Below, one piece after another: positions 6,759-16,363 of a DNA stretch of 64,000 bases. The translations under genes were made by a program, and so were the position numbers. The DNA lies in assembly GCF_008629655.1 (NCBI RefSeq), contig NZ_VWSG01000005.1, forward strand, positions 1 through 64,000, read 5' to 3'. The stretch comes from Paenimyroides baculatum (lineage in GTDB: Bacteria > Bacteroidota > Bacteroidia > Flavobacteriales > Flavobacteriaceae). The notes beneath the pieces are model-generated. The model had not been told where the DNA came from and ran no database searches. It saw only the letters and a list, made by a program, of their open reading frames with translations. Numbering within the stretch: the stretch's first letter is position 1; every line of letters begins with the position of its first letter.

Positions 6759-8705
6759 ATGAAACTTATAAAAGTAACTTTAAATTTTTTACTGCTTAAT
6801 TTATCAATCACAGCTTTTGCGCAAAAACCAACCGATGTTCTGGTTACCATAAACGACAGTATTTATAATGTTGCCGATTTTGAGCGATTGTACAATAAGA
6901 ATATTGATATCATTGCCGACGAATCGCAGAAAGATATTGATACTTATTTTAAACTTTACAAGATATACAAGCTTAAATTGCAGAATGCGTATGCTTTAGG
7001 CATTGATAAATCGCCGAAAATTGAACAGGAATTTAAGGTTTATAGAAGTGAATTGGCTGAAAAATACTTTATAAACGAAAAAGAATTAGATCGTTTGGTG
7101 AACGAGGCGTTGAATCGTGCAGATTACGAAGTAAAAGCATCGCATATTTTAATTAATGTTGATGAATTTGCACAGCCTGTCGATACCTTGAAAGCCTACA
7201 ACAAAGCGATTGATGTTAGAAATGAAATTTTAAAAGGATTAGCATTTGAAAATGCTGCCGTTAAATATTCTGACGATTTAAGTGCCAAAACCAACAACGG
7301 AAATTTAGGATATTTCAGCGTTTTTAAAATGGTTTATCCGTTTGAAAGTGGTGCTTACAATACAAATATTGGAGAAATATCTATGCCGGTTCGATCTAAT
7401 TTCGGATATCATTTGATAAAGGTGTATCATAAAAGACCAACATCGAAAATTAAAAACATTGCCCACATTTTAGTTGAAACCAAAGATAAAAACGATGCGG
7501 AAGCCAAAAAGAAAATCAGCGATATTTACAAACGTTTAGAAGTTGGCGATACTTTTTACGATGTTGCTTTTCATTTTTCCCAAGATATTCATACGCGTGA
7601 TAAAGGCGGCGATTTGGGAATTTATAATGAAGGTTCGTTAAACATAAACGGTGCATCTGATGTTTTGTACGATCTTAATTTTAAAGACGCTTACTCAAAA
7701 CCCTTTTTAAGTCAGTACGGATGGCACATTTTGGCGGTAACAAATATTAAAGACAAGCCTACAAAAGAGGAATTGAAAGATAATTTTCTTCGTAGAATAA
7801 AATCAGACAGCCGTTCAAAAATTTTAGAGAAAGATCTGATAGTTCATTTAAAAGAAATGTATCATTTTAAAACCAACGAAAAGAATATTGCAGAAACCGT
7901 TGCGTTGCTAAACCGTGAGGAATTAATGAATCAGCCGGCTGTTGAAAGCAATCCTAAAACCGAAATGGTTCTGGCAGAATATTCCGACAAAAAAATAACT
8001 GCAAAAAATGTTTTAGATCATGTTTATTCGTTTCCAAAACAATATGCTGCGGTAAAAACCGACGAACTTTTAATTAAAAAGGCTTTTGATTTTTATTCGT
8101 TAAGAAAATTAAAGGAAGCTTACAACAATGAATTGGAAACCAATTTTCCTGAATTTGCTCATAATTTACATGAATACAAAGAAGGTTTGATTTTGTTTGA
8201 TTTATTGGAGCAAAACATTTGGAACGAAAGCGCAAAAGACACCATTGCACAACAAAATTATTACGAAAACAATAAGGCTAAATACCTGCAACATGCTAAT
8301 TTTATTGGTGAAGTGTATGTTTTCAATAATAAATCTGATGCTAAAACGTATCATAAACTACTAAAAAACAATCACAAAGTAAAAGAATCCGATTTTCCGA
8401 TGGTTTATAAATACCAAGGTCGATTTTATATGAATGATAAGCGTTTGCCTGAAAATTTAGATTTTAATTCGCTTGGTAAAAACGTGGTTAAGTACAACAA
8501 CAATTATTACGTTTTTTACATTCGCGATAAAAAAGACGAGCATCAGCCAACTTATGATGAAGTTAAAAGTCAGGTTTTATCAGATTATCAAAATCAATTC
8601 GAAAATCAATACAATGAAGAACTGATCAACAAAGCCGAAATAAAGGTAAATCAACAGGTATTAGATCAGCTAAAAACCAAATACAACAAAAAAAGTCTTA
8701 ATTAA
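6759..8705 (+). CDS. Periplasmic peptidylprolyl isomerase (PpiC/SurA-like, two parvulin domains)
   Basis: Exported folding factor of 648 residues. The signal peptide MKLIKVTLNFLLLNLSITAFAQ has an Ala-x-Ala-like cleavage site. A helical SurA-like N-domain precedes two parvulin domains. The first starts at ASHILINVDEF and runs to NFGYHLIKVYHKR; the second starts at AHILVETKDK and runs to YGWHILAVTN. A long helical C-terminal part follows. Such proteins chaperone outer-membrane proteins, and the next gene encodes a second, classical SurA-like isomerase, suggesting a shared role in outer-membrane biogenesis. ATG 6759 is chosen because the -7 element covers the earlier GTG. Confidence 0.85.
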   Translation: MKLIKVTLNFLLLNLSITAFAQKPTDVLVTINDSIYNVADFERLYNKNIDIIADESQKDIDTYFKLYKIYKLKLQNAYALGIDKSPKIEQEFKVYRSELAEKYFINEKELDRLVNEALNRADYEVKASHILINVDEFAQPVDTLKAYNKAIDVRNEILKGLAFENAAVKYSDDLSAKTNNGNLGYFSVFKMVYPFESGAYNTNIGEISMPVRSNFGYHLIKVYHKRPTSKIKNIAHILVETKDKNDAEAKKKISDIYKRLEVGDTFYDVAFHFSQDIHTRDKGGDLGIYNEGSLNINGASDVLYDLNFKDAYSKPFLSQYGWHILAVTNIKDKPTKEELKDNFLRRIKSDSRSKILEKDLIVHLKEMYHFKTNEKNIAETVALLNREELMNQPAVESNPKTEMVLAEYSDKKITAKNVLDHVYSFPKQYAAVKTDELLIKKAFDFYSLRKLKEAYNNELETNFPEFAHNLHEYKEGLILFDLLEQNIWNESAKDTIAQQNYYENNKAKYLQHANFIGEVYVFNNKSDAKTYHKLLKNNHKVKESDFPMVYKYQGRFYMNDKRLPENLDFNSLGKNVVKYNNNYYVFYIRDKKDEHQPTYDEVKSQVLSDYQNQFENQYNEELINKAEIKVNQQVLDQLKTKYNKKSLN

Positions 8706-8739
8706 AATTAAAAAAATATAAAAGTTTGCCGTAGCTATG

Positions 8740-8747
8740 TATCTTTG
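8740..8747 (+). promoter_or_regulatory. -7 element upstream of the second isomerase
   Basis: TATCTTTG, 29 bp before ATG 8777, in the 71 bp gap between the two isomerase genes. No -33 TTG at proper spacing. The second gene may therefore have its own promoter as well as read-through. Confidence 0.45.
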
Positions 8748-8776
8748 TTGCGATTTGTAAAATTTAATAAACAAAT

Positions 8777-10138
8777 ATGAAATTATTTCTTAAAAATACC
8801 TTGCTAACAGTTTTAGCTGTTATTGGTTTTGTGAACGTACACGCACAAGAATCAACAAAAAAACGTATCGACGGTATTGTTGGCGTTGTTGGTAATTATG
8901 TGGTGTTAGATTCTGATATCGATAATGCCTTTATTCAGGCTAAAGCAACCGGTTATGATACTTCTAAATATACTCGTTGCGAAATTTTAGGTACTTTATT
9001 GGAAAACAGATTATTCTCGCACCAGGCGATACAAGACAGTATCGTTATTTTAGACGAAGAAATAAATTCGAGAATGGATTCGCAAATCGACCGTATGGTT
9101 GAACAAGCAGGATCTGTTGATAATGTGGTGAAATACTACAACAAAAAAAGCTACGAAGAGTTCAGAGAATATTTCTTTGATATTATGAAAGAAAATGAAC
9201 TGGCTTCGCGTATGCAGGAAAAATTGATTAAAGAAGTAAGTATTACACCAGAAGAAATTCGTCAGTTTTATAACAAAATTCCAAAAGATTCACTTCCAAT
9301 AGTTGGCGATGAATTGGAGTTGGCAGAAATTGTAATGAAACCTCTTATTACAAAAGAAGAACGCCAGGCGGTTATTGACAAATTGAACGAAATTCGACAA
9401 GATGTTTTAGACGGATCTTCATTTGCAGGTAAAGTATATATGTATTCAGAAGACAAAGCATCTTTGCAAACCGGTGGTTTTTACAATGTAGATAAAAAAA
9501 CACAGTTTGTAAAAGAGTTTAAAGATGTGGCGTTTTCATTAAAGGAAGGAGAAATTTCGAAACCTTTCGAAACCGAATATGGATACCACATTATACAGTT
9601 AGAAAAAATTGTAGGTAAAAATCTGGAACTCCGACATATTGTAATGTCGCCAAAACCATCGCAGGAAGCATTAGATAAAGCCAAAAAAGATTTAGACGAT
9701 TTGCGAATCCGTATTTTAAATAAAGAAATTACTTTTAGCGATGCTGCTCGTCAATACTCACAACAAAAAGATACCAAACAAAGTGGTGGTATTTTAACAG
9801 ACCGTACTGGAGAAACACGCTTTGAGTTAAATAAGATGGAAGACAGAGTTTTGTATTCAATGATATCAAACTTAAAAGTGGGCGAAATTTCTGCTACAAC
9901 ATTGGTTAACGATGCTTCAAACAAACAGCAATACCAAATTGTACAGGTTACAAATAAAATTCCACAACATGCTGCCGATTTTTCTAACGATTACATGAAA
10001 ATACGTGGTGTAGCATTAAAATCTAAACAAAACGAAGTAATAGGAAAGTGGATTTCAGAAACAGTAGATGATACTTATATATACATCAACGAAGATTATC
10101 AGAAATGTACTTTTAAAAGCAATTGGTTAAAAAATTAA
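8777..10138 (+). CDS. SurA-like peptidylprolyl isomerase
   Basis: Periplasmic chaperone/isomerase of 453 residues, close to E. coli SurA (428). The signal peptide ends at about NVHAQ (residue 24). The SurA N-domain starts with the typical RIDGIVGVVGNYVVLDSDID and contains one of the few cysteines (CEILGTLLENRL). Two parvulin domains follow: the first is ELAEIVMKPLIT to YGYHIIQLEKI, the second is LRHIVMSPKPS to QIVQVTNKIP. It follows the related 648-residue isomerase on the same strand and ends at a strong terminator. Confidence 0.88.
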   Translation: MKLFLKNTLLTVLAVIGFVNVHAQESTKKRIDGIVGVVGNYVVLDSDIDNAFIQAKATGYDTSKYTRCEILGTLLENRLFSHQAIQDSIVILDEEINSRMDSQIDRMVEQAGSVDNVVKYYNKKSYEEFREYFFDIMKENELASRMQEKLIKEVSITPEEIRQFYNKIPKDSLPIVGDELELAEIVMKPLITKEERQAVIDKLNEIRQDVLDGSSFAGKVYMYSEDKASLQTGGFYNVDKKTQFVKEFKDVAFSLKEGEISKPFETEYGYHIIQLEKIVGKNLELRHIVMSPKPSQEALDKAKKDLDDLRIRILNKEITFSDAARQYSQQKDTKQSGGILTDRTGETRFELNKMEDRVLYSMISNLKVGEISATTLVNDASNKQQYQIVQVTNKIPQHAADFSNDYMKIRGVALKSKQNEVIGKWISETVDDTYIYINEDYQKCTFKSNWLKN

Positions 10139-10143
10139 AACAT

Positions 10144-10171
10144 AAAAAGCTCTTCAATTGAAGAGCTTTTT
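10144..10171 (+). terminator. Terminator after the SurA-like gene
   Basis: Perfect palindrome AAAAAGCTCTTCAA/TTGAAGAGCTTTTT six bases after the stop codon. Confidence 0.9.
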
Positions 10172-10172
10172 G

Positions 10173-10461
10173 CTTATTTATCAGTTTTATGGATATAAAC
10201 ATATCTAAATAATAAAAAAAAGATTATTTTTTCAACTATTCACAATACACTTTCATAATTTATTGAATTATAAAAGCCAAAATAGAATAATTATAAATAA
10301 TAATTCCTTTAATTCATCATTTTATTAAAAATTTTTAAATATGAATTCCTTTTTGTAATTTTGCACCAATACTTTAAAGAAAGTTAAAATAACTAAACAC
10401 AATTAAGCAAAACGGCAGTATTGATTTTTCAGTATTTGCCTGAAATATTCAAAATAATATT
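10173..10461. other. AT-rich intergenic region upstream of acnB
   Basis: About 290 bp, almost entirely A and T in its first 180 bp, with no reading frame, RNA gene or repeat that I can support. It contains the acnB -7 element at 10356-10363, implying an untranslated leader of about 90 bases. Confidence 0.6.
10356..10363 (+). promoter_or_regulatory. -7 element of acnB
   Basis: TAATTTTG followed by CACC, about 100 bp before the acnB start codon. No TTG at -33 spacing. Confidence 0.45.
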
Positions 10462-13227
10462 ATGAACCTATATCAGGATTACCTAAACGAAATCGAAGAA
10501 AGAAAAAGTCAGGGGCTTCATCCAAAACCTATTGACGGCGCTGATTTATTAAGCGAAATCATCACACAAATTAAAGATGTAAACAACATTGAAAGAGAAA
10601 ATTCTTTAAAAATGTTTATTTATAACACATTGCCTGGAACAACAAGTGCTGCCGGCGTTAAGTCTGAATTTTTAAAGGAAATTATTCTTGGCGAATCAGT
10701 AGTTGCAGAAATTACTCCTACGTATGCGTTTGAATTGTTATCGCACATGAAAGGCGGACCATCAATTAAAGTACTTCTTGATTTAGCTTTGGGTAACGAT
10801 ATTACAATCGCTAAAAATGCTGCCGAAGTTCTTAAAACGCAGGTTTATTTGTACGATGCAGATACAAAACGTTTAAAAGATGCTTATGACAGCGGTAACA
10901 ACGTTGCAAAAGATATTTTGGAAAGTTATGCAAAAGCAGAATTTTTTACAAAATTACCAGAAGCACCAGAAGAAATTAAAATTGTAACATTTATTGCCGG
11001 CGAAGGTGATATTTCTACCGATTTACTTTCTCCGGGTAATCAGGCACACTCACGTTCAGACCGTGAATTGCATGGTAAATGTATGATTACTCCTGAAGCA
11101 CAGGCAGAAATTCAGGCATTACAAGCACAGCACCCAGATAAAAGTGTGATGCTTATTGCAGAAAAAGGTACAATGGGTGTTGGTTCTTCTCGTATGTCAG
11201 GTGTAAACAACGTGGCATTATGGACAGGAAAACAAGCCAGCCCTTACATTCCTTTTGTAAACATTGCTCCAATTGTTGGTGGAACTAACGGCATCTCTCC
11301 TATCTTCTTAACTACGGTTGATGTTACTGGTGGAATTGGTATCGATTTACAAAACTGGAAGAAAAAAGTAGATGCGAACGGAAATGTTGTTCGTAACGAA
11401 AAAGACGAACCAATTTTAGAAGAAGTTTACTCTGTTGCAACAGGTACGGTTCTTACAATCAATACAAAAGAAAAGAAATTATATAACGGAGATCAACAGT
11501 TAATTGATATTTCTAAAGCTTTAACTCCACAAAAAATGGAATTTATTAAAGCGGGTGGATCTTACGCAATTGTTTTTGGTAAAAAAATCCAAACATTTGC
11601 TGCTCAAACTTTAGGAATTCAAGCTCCAACAGTATTTGCTCCGGCAAAAGAAATCACTAAAGAAGGACAAGGTTTAACTGCTGTTGAAAAAATCTTCAAC
11701 AAAAATGCGGTTGGCGTTACTCCGGGCAAAGTTTTACACGCAGGATCAGACGTTCGTGTTAAAGTAAACATTGTTGGTTCGCAAGATACAACAGGTTTAA
11801 TGACGGCTCAAGAGTTGGAAGCAATGGCTGCTACAGTTATTTCTCCAACGGTTGATGGTGCTTACCAATCGGGCTGTCACACGGCTTCTGTTTGGGATAA
11901 AAAAGCGCAGGCAAATATCCCGAAATTAATGAAATTCATGAACGATTTCGGATTAATTACTGCTCGTGATCCTAAAGGAGAATATCATTCAATGACCGAT
12001 GTAATTCACAAAGTGTTAAATGATATTACAATCGACGAATGGGCGATTATTATTGGTGGTGACTCACACACACGTATGTCTAAAGGTGTTGCTTTCGGTG
12101 CCGATTCTGGTACGGTAGCATTGGCTTTGGCAACTGGTGAAGCTTCTATGCCAATTCCAGAATCTGTAAAAGTTACATTTAAAGGAAGTATGAAAGAACA
12201 CATGGATTTCCGTGATGTGGTTCATGCAACACAATCGCAAATGTTACAGCAGTTTGGTGGCGAAAACGTTTTCCAAGGTAGAATTATCGAGGTTCATATC
12301 GGAACTTTATTAGCTGATCAAGCGTTTACATTTACCGATTGGACTGCAGAAATGAAAGCGAAAGCATCTATCTGTATTTCTCAAGACGAAACGTTGATTC
12401 AATCGTTAGAAATCGCTAAAAACCGTATCCAAATCATGATTGATAAGGGTATGGAAAACAAAAATCAGGTGCTTCAAGGATTAATCGATAAGGCTAACAA
12501 ACGTATCGAAGAAATCAGATCAGGCGAAAAACCTGCTTTAACTCCGGATGCGACTGCTAAATACTATGCTGAAGTGGTTATTGATTTGGATATTATCGAC
12601 GAACCAATGATTGCCGATCCAGATGTAAATAACGACGACGTTTCTAAACGATATACTCACGATACCATTAGAGAACTTTCTTTCTATGGTGGCGATAAAA
12701 AAGTAGATCTTGGTTTCGTAGGATCTTGTATGGTGCATAAAGACGATTTAAAAATTGTTTCGCAAATGTTGAAAAACATCGAAAAACAAAACGGAGAAGT
12801 AAAATTCAACGCGCCATTGGTTGTTGCTGCACCAACTTACAACATTATCGACGAGTTAAAAACCGAAGGCGATTGGGAACATTTACAAAAATACTCTGGT
12901 TTCGAATTTTCAGATGCTTTACCTAAAGCAAACGCACGTACAGAATACGAAAACATTATGTATTTAGAGCGTCCGGGCTGTAACTTGTGTATGGGTAACC
13001 AGGAAAAAGCAGAAAAAGGAGATACCGTTATGGCAACTTCAACGCGTTTATTCCAAGGTCGTGTGGTAGAAGACCGCGATGGCAAAAAAGGAGAATCTTT
13101 ATTAGCTTCTACTCCGGTTGTGGTACTTTCTGCAATTTTAGGTCGCATTCCAAACATCGAAGAATACAAAATGGCGGTACAAGGCATAAACTTAACAAAG
13201 TTTGCGCCTGTATCAACTAAATTATAA
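10462..13227 (+). CDS. acnB: Aconitate hydratase B / 2-methylisocitrate dehydratase
   Basis: TCA-cycle enzyme interconverting citrate and isocitrate; AcnB-type enzymes can also dehydrate 2-methylisocitrate. The 921 residues are somewhat longer than E. coli AcnB (865). The N-terminal HEAT-like domain (about 1-155) is AcnB-specific. The swivelling domain 4 comes next (LIAEKGTMGVGSSRMSG), then the catalytic core with GGDSHTRMSKGVAFGADSGT. The 4Fe-4S ligands are in VGSCM (C about 756) and PGCNLCMGNQ (C about 840 and 843). An AcnA-type aconitase follows on the same strand, separated by a terminator and a repeat element, so the two are probably regulated separately. Confidence 0.95.
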   Translation: MNLYQDYLNEIEERKSQGLHPKPIDGADLLSEIITQIKDVNNIERENSLKMFIYNTLPGTTSAAGVKSEFLKEIILGESVVAEITPTYAFELLSHMKGGPSIKVLLDLALGNDITIAKNAAEVLKTQVYLYDADTKRLKDAYDSGNNVAKDILESYAKAEFFTKLPEAPEEIKIVTFIAGEGDISTDLLSPGNQAHSRSDRELHGKCMITPEAQAEIQALQAQHPDKSVMLIAEKGTMGVGSSRMSGVNNVALWTGKQASPYIPFVNIAPIVGGTNGISPIFLTTVDVTGGIGIDLQNWKKKVDANGNVVRNEKDEPILEEVYSVATGTVLTINTKEKKLYNGDQQLIDISKALTPQKMEFIKAGGSYAIVFGKKIQTFAAQTLGIQAPTVFAPAKEITKEGQGLTAVEKIFNKNAVGVTPGKVLHAGSDVRVKVNIVGSQDTTGLMTAQELEAMAATVISPTVDGAYQSGCHTASVWDKKAQANIPKLMKFMNDFGLITARDPKGEYHSMTDVIHKVLNDITIDEWAIIIGGDSHTRMSKGVAFGADSGTVALALATGEASMPIPESVKVTFKGSMKEHMDFRDVVHATQSQMLQQFGGENVFQGRIIEVHIGTLLADQAFTFTDWTAEMKAKASICISQDETLIQSLEIAKNRIQIMIDKGMENKNQVLQGLIDKANKRIEEIRSGEKPALTPDATAKYYAEVVIDLDIIDEPMIADPDVNNDDVSKRYTHDTIRELSFYGGDKKVDLGFVGSCMVHKDDLKIVSQMLKNIEKQNGEVKFNAPLVVAAPTYNIIDELKTEGDWEHLQKYSGFEFSDALPKANARTEYENIMYLERPGCNLCMGNQEKAEKGDTVMATSTRLFQGRVVEDRDGKKGESLLASTPVVVLSAILGRIPNIEEYKMAVQGINLTKFAPVSTKL

Positions 13228-13247
13228 GATAATTTTATAATAAAATT

Positions 13248-13283
13248 AAAACGAGGTAACCTTTAAAGATTACCTCGTTTTTT
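13248..13283 (+). terminator. Terminator after acnB
   Basis: Stem AAAACGAGGTAA/TTACCTCGTTTT with a loop of about ten bases and a T run, 20 bp after the stop codon. Confidence 0.85.
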
Positions 13284-13293
13284 GTTTTATAAT

Positions 13294-13408
13294 TTGGGCG
13301 GCTGCTAAAGCACCGTGCTGTTCGCTAATAGTCCTCGTTCGCCTTAAATTTCGTAAACCGTCAAAGGCTCACTGCGGGCTAACCGCTACCATCACTGCCG
13401 CAAACCGG
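13294..13408. repeat. GC-rich intergenic repeat element between acnB and acnA
   Basis: Of the 115 bases from 13296 to 13410, 63 are G or C (55%), in a surrounding of roughly one third. It begins TTTGGGCGGCTGC, has GCTGTTCGCTA and TCCTCGTTCGCC in the middle and ends CTGCGGGCTAACCGCTACC...GCAAACC. This resembles the short GGGCG...CGGGCT...GCTACCATCCCT...GCAAACC elements scattered between genes in many Flavobacteriaceae genomes. There is no coding frame and no second copy in this window, so the family assignment rests on recognition, not comparison. Confidence 0.55.
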
Positions 13409-13410
13409 TT

Positions 13411-13584
13411 TAAAAGTCAATTCTACGTTTCATTATAAATGATTTTCCAATCAGAAAATCCCCTTTGTTAGAATCATTTTAAATTAGGTGTTCTTAACAT
13501 TTACTAAAAACAATTCAGTAAAAAAATCAGTAAATTGTATAATGTTTTTTGTTGAATTAAAAATGAAATAAATAAAACAGTATT
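13411..13584. other. Region upstream of acnA
   Basis: AT-rich with the short self-complementary stretch GATTTTCCAATCAGAAAATC (13441-13460), which could form a small hairpin. No TAnnTTTG element is clear. The acnA promoter must lie here or in the repeat element, but I cannot place it. Confidence 0.4.
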
Positions 13585-15846
13585 ATGGCTTTTGATATTG
13601 ATATGATTAGAAAAGTGTACGATACCATGCCGGCTCGTGTTGATAAAGCACGTGAATTGGTTGGACGTCCGCTAACACTTTCAGAAAAAATTTTATATGC
13701 ACATTTATGGGAAGGTACTCCTACCACTAAATTTCAACGTGCAAAAGATTATGTAGATTTTGCTCCAGACCGCGTGGCTTGCCAAGATGCAACTGCACAA
13801 ATGGCATTATTACAGTTTATGCATGCCGGTAAAGAAAGCGTAGCCGTACCTACAACGGTACATTGCGATCACTTGATTCTTGCAAAAGTAGGTGCCGAAA
13901 AAGATTTGGCAGTTGCAAACACACAATCTAAAGAAGTTTTCGATTTCCTTTCATCTGTTTCTAACAGATATGGTATCGGATTTTGGAAACCGGGTTCAGG
14001 AATCATTCATCAAATTGTATTGGAAAATTATGCTTTTCCAGGAGGATTGATGATTGGTACCGATTCACACACCGTAAACGCAGGTGGGTTGGGTATGTTG
14101 GCAATTGGTGTTGGTGGTGCCGATGCGGTTGATGTAATGTCGGGAATGTCTTGGGAATTGAAGTTTCCAAAATTAATCGGAGTTAAATTAACAGGAAAAT
14201 TAAACGGTTGGACAGCTCCAAAAGATGTTATTTTAAGAGTTGCAGATATTTTAACTGTTAAAGGCGGAACCGGCGCTATTGTTGAATATTTTGGCGAAGG
14301 TGCAACTTCAATTTCTTGTACAGGTAAAGGAACTATTTGTAACATGGGTGCCGAAATTGGTGCAACAACTTCAACTTTTGGGTACGATGATTCCATGAGA
14401 AGATATTTAACCGCTACCGGTCGTGCAGATGTGGTTGAAGCAGCCGATAAAGTTGCCGATTATTTAACTGCCGATGCTGAAGTTTACGCAAATCCTGAAC
14501 AATATTTTGATGAATTGATCGAAATTAATTTAACGGAATTAGAACCATACATCAACGGTCCTTTTACGCCAGACAGAGGAACGCCGGTTTCTAAAATGAA
14601 AGAAGAAGTTGCTAAAAACGATTGGCCAATTAAAGTAGAATGGGGATTAATCGGATCTTGTACCAACTCTTCTTACGAAGATATGTCAAGAGCGGTATCA
14701 ATCGTTAATCAGGCAGTAGAATTAGGTATCACACCAAAAGCAGAATTCGGAATCAATCCTGGTTCAGAACAAATTCGATACACTATTGAACGAGACGGAA
14801 TTATTGCTGTTTTCGAAAAAATGGGAACAAAAGTATTCACAAATGCGTGCGGACCTTGTATTGGTCAATGGGATCGTGAAGGAGCAGATAAAGGTGAGAA
14901 AAATACCATTGTTCACTCATTCAACCGAAATTTCTCTAAACGTGCCGATGGAAATCCAAATACACATGCCTTTGTAACTTCACCGGAAATGGTAGCTGCA
15001 TTGGCAATTTCAGGTCGATTGGACTTCAACCCCATCACCGATAAATTATTGAACGATAATGGCGAAGAAGTCATGTTCAAACCTCCGTTTGGAGATGAAT
15101 TACCAACAAAAGGTTTCGAAGTTGAAGATCCTGGTTTCCAAGCTCCGGCTGAAAACGGATCAAGCGTACAGGTAATCGTATCGCCAGATTCTTCTCGTTT
15201 ACAGTTGTTAGAACCTTTCCAACCTTGGGATGGTCAAAATATTACGGGTGCAAAATTGTTAATTAAAGCATTCGGTAAATGTACTACCGACCATATTTCT
15301 ATGGCGGGACCATGGTTGCGTTTCCGCGGACATTTAGATAATATTTCAAACAATATGCTAATTGGTGCCGAAAATGCTTTTAACAATAAAACAAACAGCG
15401 TTAAAAACCAACTGACAGGAGAATATGCCGAAGTTCCAGCGGTTCAGCGTGCATATAAAGCAGCGAATATTCCTTCTATTGTAGTAGGTGATCAAAATTA
15501 CGGTGAGGGATCTTCTCGTGAGCACGCTGCAATGGAACCACGTCATTTAGGTGTGAAAGCGGTATTGGTAAAATCGTTTGCCCGTATTCACGAAACAAAC
15601 CTTAAAAAACAAGGTATGTTAGGATTGACTTTTGCCAACGAAGCAGATTACGATAAAATTCAAGAAGATGATACCATCAACTTTTTAGATTTAACCGAAT
15701 TTGCTCCGGGTAAACAGTTAACATTGGAGTTTGTTCATAAAGATGGATCTAAAGATATCATTATGGCAAATCATACCTATAATGATAGCCAGATAGAATG
15801 GTTTAAAGCAGGTTCTGCATTAAATTTAATCGCTGCAGGAAAATAA
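13585..15846 (+). CDS. Aconitate hydratase (AcnA/mitochondrial type)
   Basis: Second aconitase, 753 residues, of the three-domain-plus-swivel type that resembles mitochondrial aconitase (about 750-780) rather than the 890-residue E. coli AcnA. Core motifs are [30 protein letters not shown] (split by family alignments at about 150-180) and [12 protein letters not shown] (cluster Cys about 358). [10 protein letters not shown] follows (cluster Cys about 422 and 425). The swivel-domain [17 protein letters not shown] is near 640-655. It interconverts citrate and isocitrate through a 4Fe-4S cluster. It follows AcnB but has its own upstream region and terminator. Confidence 0.94.
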   Translation: MAFDIDMIRKVYDTMPARVDKARELVGRPLTLSEKILYAHLWEGTPTTKFQRAKDYVDFAPDRVACQDATAQMALLQFMHAGKESVAVPTTVHCDHLILAKVGAEKDLAVANTQSKEVFDFLSSVSNRYGIGFWKPGSGIIHQIVLENYAFPGGLMIGTDSHTVNAGGLGMLAIGVGGADAVDVMSGMSWELKFPKLIGVKLTGKLNGWTAPKDVILRVADILTVKGGTGAIVEYFGEGATSISCTGKGTICNMGAEIGATTSTFGYDDSMRRYLTATGRADVVEAADKVADYLTADAEVYANPEQYFDELIEINLTELEPYINGPFTPDRGTPVSKMKEEVAKNDWPIKVEWGLIGSCTNSSYEDMSRAVSIVNQAVELGITPKAEFGINPGSEQIRYTIERDGIIAVFEKMGTKVFTNACGPCIGQWDREGADKGEKNTIVHSFNRNFSKRADGNPNTHAFVTSPEMVAALAISGRLDFNPITDKLLNDNGEEVMFKPPFGDELPTKGFEVEDPGFQAPAENGSSVQVIVSPDSSRLQLLEPFQPWDGQNITGAKLLIKAFGKCTTDHISMAGPWLRFRGHLDNISNNMLIGAENAFNNKTNSVKNQLTGEYAEVPAVQRAYKAANIPSIVVGDQNYGEGSSREHAAMEPRHLGVKAVLVKSFARIHETNLKKQGMLGLTFANEADYDKIQEDDTINFLDLTEFAPGKQLTLEFVHKDGSKDIIMANHTYNDSQIEWFKAGSALNLIAAGK

Positions 15847-15865
15847 ATAACATATATTTTAAAAC

Positions 15866-15894
15866 AAAATCCGACCAAATTTGGTCGGATTTTT
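15866..15894 (+). terminator. Terminator after acnA
   Basis: Perfect palindrome AAAATCCGACCAAA/TTTGGTCGGATTTT followed by T. Confidence 0.9.
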
Positions 15895-15940
15895 GCTTTA
15901 GTTCTACAAAAATACCGATATTTACATTAGAATTTTTAAT

Positions 15941-16279
15941 ATGACATTTTTACAAGGAATATTAGTCGTTATTGCAATCTCTATGCTGTGTTTTTTGGTT
16001 ACAATCATTGTGTTGTCTAACCGAAAAAAGTTTTTTCGTGTTATTACATTAAACACCCTGATTTTTGTAGGATATTGTTTTATTGCTTATCATTACGAAG
16101 CCATTTTTAACAACGATATTTTTGGTAAAGGACGAATTATTTTCCTGCTGACGTGTATTTTTCTGCATGCCGTTCTCTCTATGATTATTGTTATAAAAAG
16201 CGAACGAATTTATGTTCCTTTTCTAAATGAAGATATCGATAAAGACGGTCCCAAACCGGAAGATGACGATGAAGAATAA
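15941..16279 (+). CDS. Hypothetical small membrane protein
   Basis: Not recognised. The 112 residues form three hydrophobic segments (about 5-26, 34-51 and 64-86) separated by short basic or polar loops. The acidic tail DIDKDGPKPEDDDEE is probably cytoplasmic. No cysteine pair or enzymatic motif is evident. It sits alone between the acnA terminator and kynU, 85 bp before the latter. It is probably real: codon use matches its neighbours and there is a full set of membrane helices. Confidence 0.6.
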   Translation: MTFLQGILVVIAISMLCFLVTIIVLSNRKKFFRVITLNTLIFVGYCFIAYHYEAIFNNDIFGKGRIIFLLTCIFLHAVLSMIIVIKSERIYVPFLNEDIDKDGPKPEDDDEE

Positions 16280-16363
16280 TTTCCATAATCTATATTTTCT
16301 ATCTAAAACTCTTTGTTCAACACATATTTTATAATTAAATTTAGCCTTCAAAAATAAAACTAA

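Noticed and set aside
6629..6850. 74-residue N-terminal extension of prfC
   Set aside because: It runs across both divergent promoters and into the isomerase gene; RF3 proteins begin at the MSFKDE position.
12837..13187. 116-codon minus-strand frame inside acnB, and a 122-codon one at 14028-14396 inside acnA
   Set aside because: Both lie wholly antisense to strongly conserved aconitase domains, with no family resemblance or promoter.
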